A DNA stretch of 6,082 bases. It comes from Myxococcales bacterium (GTDB lineage: Bacteria > Myxococcota_A > Polyangia > Fen-1088). Below the pieces are notes generated by a model that was given only the letters and a program-made list of their open reading frames with translations, made no database searches and was not told the DNA's origin. Below, one piece after another: positions 1-3,105 of this stretch. Within the stretch, counting starts at the first letter, position 1, and every line of letters starts with the position of its first letter. The stretch lies in NCBI GenBank assembly GCA_003170035.1, contig PMZX01000152.1:1-6082 (forward strand), written 5' to 3'. The translations under genes were made by a program, and so were the position numbers.

Positions 1-1957
1 TGATGACCAGGTGGACCCGCCGCTTCTGCGGCGGCACGGTCATGCTGCCTGACACGTCCAGCAGCCGCACCAGCCCCTTGAGGTGCACGATGTCCCCTGG
101 CCGGTAGAGGCCGCGGTCCGAGTGCAGAAATCCGCGTACCCGCACCTTGCCGCCGCCACGGTCCTGTGTGGTGCCGAAGTTCCAGACCTGGATGCCATTG
201 TTCCAGTTGGTGTCCAGTACGGCAAAGTCGTCCGCGCTCTGCGCGGTCACGATCACCCGGCGCGCCCGGTAGTCTTCCCATTCCCCGCCGTCTTCTTCGT
301 CGTCACCGTGGGCTTCTGGGCGGGGCTTGACCTTGACCAGGTGGCTGGCCCCTGGGCCTTGAACCACGCCGTCGGCGTTGGTGGTGCCCTCGAAGCGCAG
401 CTTTCCTGCCAGATCGCGAATCTTCACCGTGGCGCCCGTGACCGGCTGGCCGGTGGACAGGGCCACCACCCAGACCAGCGACGAGGCATTGCCCACCTTG
501 GCCACCAGGCCGAGATCGGTCACTGAGGCGAGCGAGCGGCGGGTTTGCCCGTCGGCCTGTTCAGCCGTCGCTTCAAGCAGGTACACGCCCGACTTGGCAC
601 GGTTGCCACACACCTGCGCAAGATCGACGCTGGCATCGTGCCACTGGTTGCGCGCGGCGCGGATGCGGATGGTCTTCTGGCGCTGGCTCAGATGCAGATC
701 CTTGTAGTCGATATCGCCGGACGAGGCCGCATCCCACCAGGCATCGTAGTTGGACGGGCCGGTCAACACCGCGGCCAGACGCGCTTCAGGAACCTCGGCG
801 CAGCGGATCTGAAGCGAATTTAGATTGCGCGTCCACACGGGGTAGTGGCCATCGCTTCGCTCGACCACGAAGATGCCCTTGTCCATGCGCAGCTTGGGCG
901 AGTCATCGCCCACCCGAAAGCTGCCAATCGTGCCGGGCGAAAGGGGTTGGCCAAAGACGTCGGTGAGTCCCGGCTTGATGCGGATTTCATAGGCCGTGCC
1001 GATGGTCAGAGCCCCGGACCATGTGTAGGTGGTCTGGTCCCATTTCGCGGCCAGATCGATCGGCTTGGCTTTGCCCTTCGCTTCGACCAGTTCGACGTGC
1101 GTGCGCACGAGTTTCGCATCGACTGGAGTGGTGAACGCAACCAGCACGCTGACCTCGTCGGCCGCGACGTCGTTGCCCGACGGCTGGACCCTGGCGACCG
1201 CTGCCTGGCCGTAGGTGGTGAAGGCTTGCTGAGACTCCTTGAGGGTTCCCGCGTCGCCCTGCGCGGGCTTCAGGCCTGCCTGGCACGTGACCAGGTACTT
1301 GGACTGCTGGCGCAAGGGACTTTCGGGAGTGAGGGCGAAGCGCGTGTCTGTCTGTGCCGCTTTGTTCTGCGTGCAGGAAACCAAAGCGCGCATGCAAGGC
1401 CCGGAGGCGTTGGTTTGCGGCTCGCAGAACGCGCATGCGCTGGCAACGCTCTTGCTCGATGAGGCTTGCGACAGGGTCAGATGAGCCACAGGCAGGGTGC
1501 CCATGAAGGACTGATTGCCATCGAGGTTCAGGTGGGCAACCCGGATTCGGTCATAGACGAACCGGACGCCGGGCCAGGCCTCGATGCTCAGGTTGGGCCC
1601 GGGCGCGAATCCCGTGGCCAACCGCACCCGGTAGGTGGTCGAGGGCTGCAAAGAAACCTTGGCAAAGAAGGCCAGGGTCCGCTGGTCGATCCAGCGCGCA
1701 TCGCCGGCAACCGCGGGTGTGATGTCGAAGGCCGGGCCGGCGGCGACCTTGTTCACCTCGGCCGGCAGGACCATGTCGCGGTCGAAGGTCACCCGCATGC
1801 CTGCCTGCACAGCCAAGGCGCTCAGCTCGGCGTCGGCCGGCGCGAACGAGAGCACGTGCACCGGCGTAGGCGCGGGCTTCTGCAAGGCCCCGGCGAAGCC
1901 GGAAGCAGCGACCAGAATAGGAACCAGGAAATACAGGGCATGGCGATGAATGGTCAT
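1..1957 (-). CDS. Bacterial alpha-2-macroglobulin family protein, N-terminal part (runs off left edge)
   Basis: I read 652 uninterrupted codons from an ATG at 1957 leftward; the C-terminus is outside the window. The start is supported by an N-terminal signal peptide: short basic N-region (MTIHRH), hydrophobic stretch at residues 7-22 and an AGA|LQ-type cleavage site near residue 24. No Shine-Dalgarno sequence is obvious. Residues about 34-112 and 250-345 look like the paired Ig/macroglobulin-like domains that open long bacterial alpha-2-macroglobulins (FDRDM, ARWIDQRTLAF and TTYRVRL motifs). Residues 610-622 (FLHSDRGLYRPGD) match the hallmark TDRxxYRPGExV of the Pfam MG2/A2M_N domain. In this family the protein traps proteases in the periplasm, often through a CxEQ thioester; that region is not in the window, so thioester status is unknown. 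Unlike E. coli YfhM there is no lipobox cysteine, suggesting a soluble exported form. Oddities are a Cys cluster (C175, C178, C188, C195) and an acidic insert (about 550-562). The family assignment is firm; mechanism and partner are not visible. Confidence 0.87.
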   Translation of the reverse strand, partial: MTIHRHALYFLVPILVAASGFAGALQKPAPTPVHVLSFAPADAELSALAVQAGMRVTFDRDMVLPAEVNKVAAGPAFDITPAVAGDARWIDQRTLAFFAKVSLQPSTTYRVRLATGFAPGPNLSIEAWPGVRFVYDRIRVAHLNLDGNQSFMGTLPVAHLTLSQASSSKSVASACAFCEPQTNASGPCMRALVSCTQNKAAQTDTRFALTPESPLRQQSKYLVTCQAGLKPAQGDAGTLKESQQAFTTYGQAAVARVQPSGNDVAADEVSVLVAFTTPVDAKLVRTHVELVEAKGKAKPIDLAAKWDQTTYTWSGALTIGTAYEIRIKPGLTDVFGQPLSPGTIGSFRVGDDSPKLRMDKGIFVVERSDGHYPVWTRNLNSLQIRCAEVPEARLAAVLTGPSNYDAWWDAASSGDIDYKDLHLSQRQKTIRIRAARNQWHDASVDLAQVCGNRAKSGVYLLEATAEQADGQTRRSLASVTDLGLVAKVGNASSLVWVVALSTGQPVTGATVKIRDLAGKLRFEGTTNADGVVQGPGASHLVKVKPRPEAHGDDEEDGGEWEDYRARRVIVTAQSADDFAVLDTNWNNGIQVWNFGTTQDRGGGKVRVRGFLHSDRGLYRPGDIVHLKGLVRLLDVSGSMTVPPQKRRVHLVI

Positions 1958-2044
1958 GCCCGCTGGATTTGCAAAGGACGGGCCGGGCGCGAAGGCGAGA
2001 GATCTGCAGGGATTTGCTGCCGAGAAAGCGCGGATCGCCGCAAC

Positions 2045-2060
2045 GTAGACCGTAATCTAC
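2045..2060. promoter_or_regulatory. Inverted repeat upstream of the alpha-2-macroglobulin gene, possible operator
   Basis: GTAGA (2045-2049) and TCTAC (2056-2060) are perfect inverted arms around a 6-base spacer. They lie about 90-100 bases upstream of the minus-strand start at 1957, beside a local AT-rich patch (ataaatga) that stands out in GC-rich surroundings. Placement and symmetry would suit a dimeric repressor site in the promoter of the minus-strand gene. The arms are short, so chance occurrence is quite possible, and I cannot name a regulator. Confidence 0.25.
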
Positions 2061-2152
2061 ATAAATGAGAACGCAGGCCAGCAGGACGTCCCCTTCCCCG
2101 CGCTCCACGATTCCCGTGATCCACGTCAGGTCGTCCGTCCGCCCCGGCCCCA

Positions 2153-2167
2153 CGCGGCTTGGCCGCG
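2153..2167. repeat. Short GC hairpin in the divergent intergenic region
   Basis: CGCGGC (2153-2158) and GCCGCG (2162-2167) form a perfect 6-bp stem with a 3-base loop. Neither side is followed by a T-tract, so it is not a convincing intrinsic terminator. In sequence this GC-rich such stems arise easily by chance. In the rest of the 295-base gap I see no convincing gene; the open frames crossing it have unrecognisable, Arg/Gly/Ala-rich translations. Confidence 0.2.
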
Positions 2168-2216
2168 CCCCTATCTCCGCATTGGCTATGGTTCCCTGGC
2201 AAGCGCGCTGAAATGA

Positions 2217-2238
2217 AATGACTATAGTCATTGACTAT
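2217..2238. promoter_or_regulatory. Palindromic operator candidate and promoter region of the toxin-antitoxin operon
   Basis: AATGACTATAGTCATT (2217-2232) is a perfect 16-bp palindrome. The half-site TGACTAT at 2219-2225 recurs directly at 2232-2238, so there are three TGACTAT-type half-sites in 22 bases. The cluster ends 14 bases before the antitoxin start and includes -10-like hexamers (TATAGT at 2223-2228, TATGCT at 2236-2241) without a good -35 partner. Phd-family antitoxins are known to bind palindromes overlapping their own promoter, and toxin binding tunes this repression. Autoregulation here is therefore inferred from position and symmetry. Confidence 0.6.
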
Positions 2239-2252
2239 GCTACCTTTAGCCC

Positions 2253-2528
2253 ATGGTGTCCATTCAAGTCTCAGAGTTCAAGGCAACCTGTCTCTCGGTG
2301 ATCGAGCGGGTTCGTCAGACCGGACAGTCGATCCTCATCACCAAGCACGGTCAACCCGTCGCGGAGCTTGGTCCTGCACGGCCGCAAACCAGGGGCAAAC
2401 GCCAAGGGTTCCTGGGCAGCATGCGCGGCACGGCCAAGGTCGCTGGGGACGTTGTTTCTCCCGTGCTCAGCGAGGACGAATGGATGAAGGGCCTGCTTGA
2501 GGACGACAAAAAGGCAGGGCGTCCGTGA
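2253..2528 (+). CDS. Phd/YefM-family antitoxin of a type II toxin-antitoxin pair
   Basis: A 91-residue protein of normal size for the Phd/YefM antitoxin family. The N-terminal half (about residues 1-42) carries the family pattern: IQVSEFKA at the start, a helix ending in VIERV, then ILITKHGQPVAEL, which forms the DNA-binding dimer. The C-terminal half (GFLGSMRGTAKVAGDVVSP, then LSEDEW) is the toxin-binding tail seen in antitoxins partnered with PIN toxins. It should neutralise the downstream PIN nuclease and repress the operon, probably at the palindrome just upstream. The stop codon overlaps the toxin start (GTGA, 2525-2528), so the two are translationally coupled. The ATG at 2253 has no Shine-Dalgarno sequence; a GTG at 2256 is an alternative. 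With the -10-like elements so close, a leaderless or nearly leaderless mRNA is possible. It could loosely be called VapB by its partner, but the fold is Phd, not AbrB. Confidence 0.88.
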   Translation: MVSIQVSEFKATCLSVIERVRQTGQSILITKHGQPVAELGPARPQTRGKRQGFLGSMRGTAKVAGDVVSPVLSEDEWMKGLLEDDKKAGRP

Positions 2529-2905
2529 AGCTTCTCCTTGATACACACATCCTGATCTGGGCGCGTCTTTCTCCGGAACAGCTCGCCGACGCTGCAGCCG
2601 AGGCCTTGCAGGACGAAGGCAACGAGCTTTGGTACTCGCCAATCAGCGTCTGGGAGATACTCCTGCTTGCCGAGAAGAAGCGGCTCAAGATCAATGGCGA
2701 TCCCTATCGTTGGGTGGAGCGCGCGCTTGATGGCCTGCAGGAAGCTCCCCTGAACCGACACGTTGCGATGGAAAGCCGTCGCTTGCATCTGCCTCACAGA
2801 GATCCAGGCGATCGCTTCATCGCCGCAACGGCCCTGGTCTACGACCTGGTCTTGGTTACGGCCGATCAGAAGCTTCTGGAGTGCCCCAAGCTGAAGAGCC
2901 TCTGA
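2525..2905 (+). CDS. vapC: PIN-domain ribonuclease toxin, VapC-like
   Basis: A 126-residue protein spanning a whole PIN domain. The acidic metal-binding residues are all present: D6 in LLLDTHILIW, E44 in SPISVWEI, D93/D96 in HRDPGDRFIAATA and D114 in LVTADQKL. The DTHxLxW start, the SxxSxWEI motif and the HRDPxDR motif fit the Sll0205-like clade of PIN toxins, which is usually paired with Phd-type antitoxins, as here. Characterised PIN toxins are Mg2+/Mn2+-dependent endoribonucleases acting on tRNA or rRNA; the target of this one cannot be read from sequence. The start is GTG at 2525, overlapping the antitoxin stop by 4 bases, with purine-rich AGGCAGGG (2512-2519) as ribosome binding site inside the antitoxin gene. 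No frameshift or missing catalytic residue is seen, so the toxin is probably active. Confidence 0.92.
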   Translation: MKLLLDTHILIWARLSPEQLADAAAEALQDEGNELWYSPISVWEILLLAEKKRLKINGDPYRWVERALDGLQEAPLNRHVAMESRRLHLPHRDPGDRFIAATALVYDLVLVTADQKLLECPKLKSL

Positions 2906-2965
2906 TCCCGCCGGAAACGATCCAGCCAAGTGCCGCGGGCACGATCGAGGCGGTGGTGGCGGGAT
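2905..2965 (+). terminator. Nested inverted repeat at the end of the toxin gene, terminator-like RNA structure
   Basis: Three nested complementary pairs occur: ATCCCGCC (2905-2912) with GGCGGGAT (2958-2965), CGATC (2918-2922) with GATCG (2943-2947), and GTGCC (2930-2934) with GGCAC (2938-2942) around a GCG loop. The outer arm begins at the last base of the toxin stop codon. There is no U-tract after it, so it is not a classical intrinsic terminator. It could be a processing or stability hairpin, or a Rho-assisted 3' end. The call rests on complementarity found by eye. Confidence 0.4.
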
Positions 2966-3039
2966 GAGGTATGCTTGCCTGACAATCCGGGCCGTCCATG
3001 CACTCCGTTGTTCTTCTTCTGATCTCCAAGGGTTCGCTG

Positions 3040-3105
3040 ATGACTGACCCGAATGGTGGCCCCACGCTGATTTGGGAAGGCCAACTGGAAAGGACGCCCG
3101 CATGA
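3040..3105 (+). CDS. Possible 21-codon leader ORF coupled to the GH2 gene
   Basis: An ATG at 3040 opens a 21-residue frame (MTDPNGGPTLIWEGQLERTP plus a final A) ending in TGA at 3103-3105. AAGGG (3028-3032) sits 7 bases upstream, a well-placed ribosome binding site. The stop overlaps the glycosidase start as ATGA, the standard geometry of translational coupling. The GH2 gene's own ribosome binding site lies inside this frame, so ribosomes translating the leader would cross it. The peptide matches nothing I recognise and shows no run of a single amino acid that would suggest an attenuator. It may be chance: short frames are common, and 12 of 20 sense codons ending in G or C is not decisive. 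Confidence 0.3.
   Translation: MTDPNGGPTLIWEGQLERTPA
3087..3094 (+). promoter_or_regulatory. Ribosome binding site of the GH2 gene
   Basis: GGAAAGGA lies 7 bases before the ATG at 3102, a good Shine-Dalgarno match at good spacing. With the signal peptide it fixes the start of the glycosidase. I see no confident sigma-70 promoter between 2966 and 3086. Confidence 0.7.

Noticed and set aside
83..1484. Plus-strand frames of 60-205 codons opposite the alpha-2-macroglobulin gene.
   Set aside because: They are antisense shadows of a continuous 652-codon frame with a signal peptide and a hallmark YRPG motif.
1551..2231. A 226-codon minus-strand frame starting inside the palindrome and running into the alpha-2-macroglobulin gene.
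   Set aside because: It is out of frame with the convincing protein at 1957, and its second half is Arg/Gly/Ala-rich frame-shifted sequence. I considered a remnant gene in 1958-2231 but recognised no family.
2964..3047. A 27-codon plus-strand frame (MRYACLTIRAVHALR...) in the gap before the GH2 gene.
   Set aside because: No well-spaced ribosome binding site, no recognisable sequence, and its start overlaps the hairpin arm. The frame at 3040 is the better candidate.
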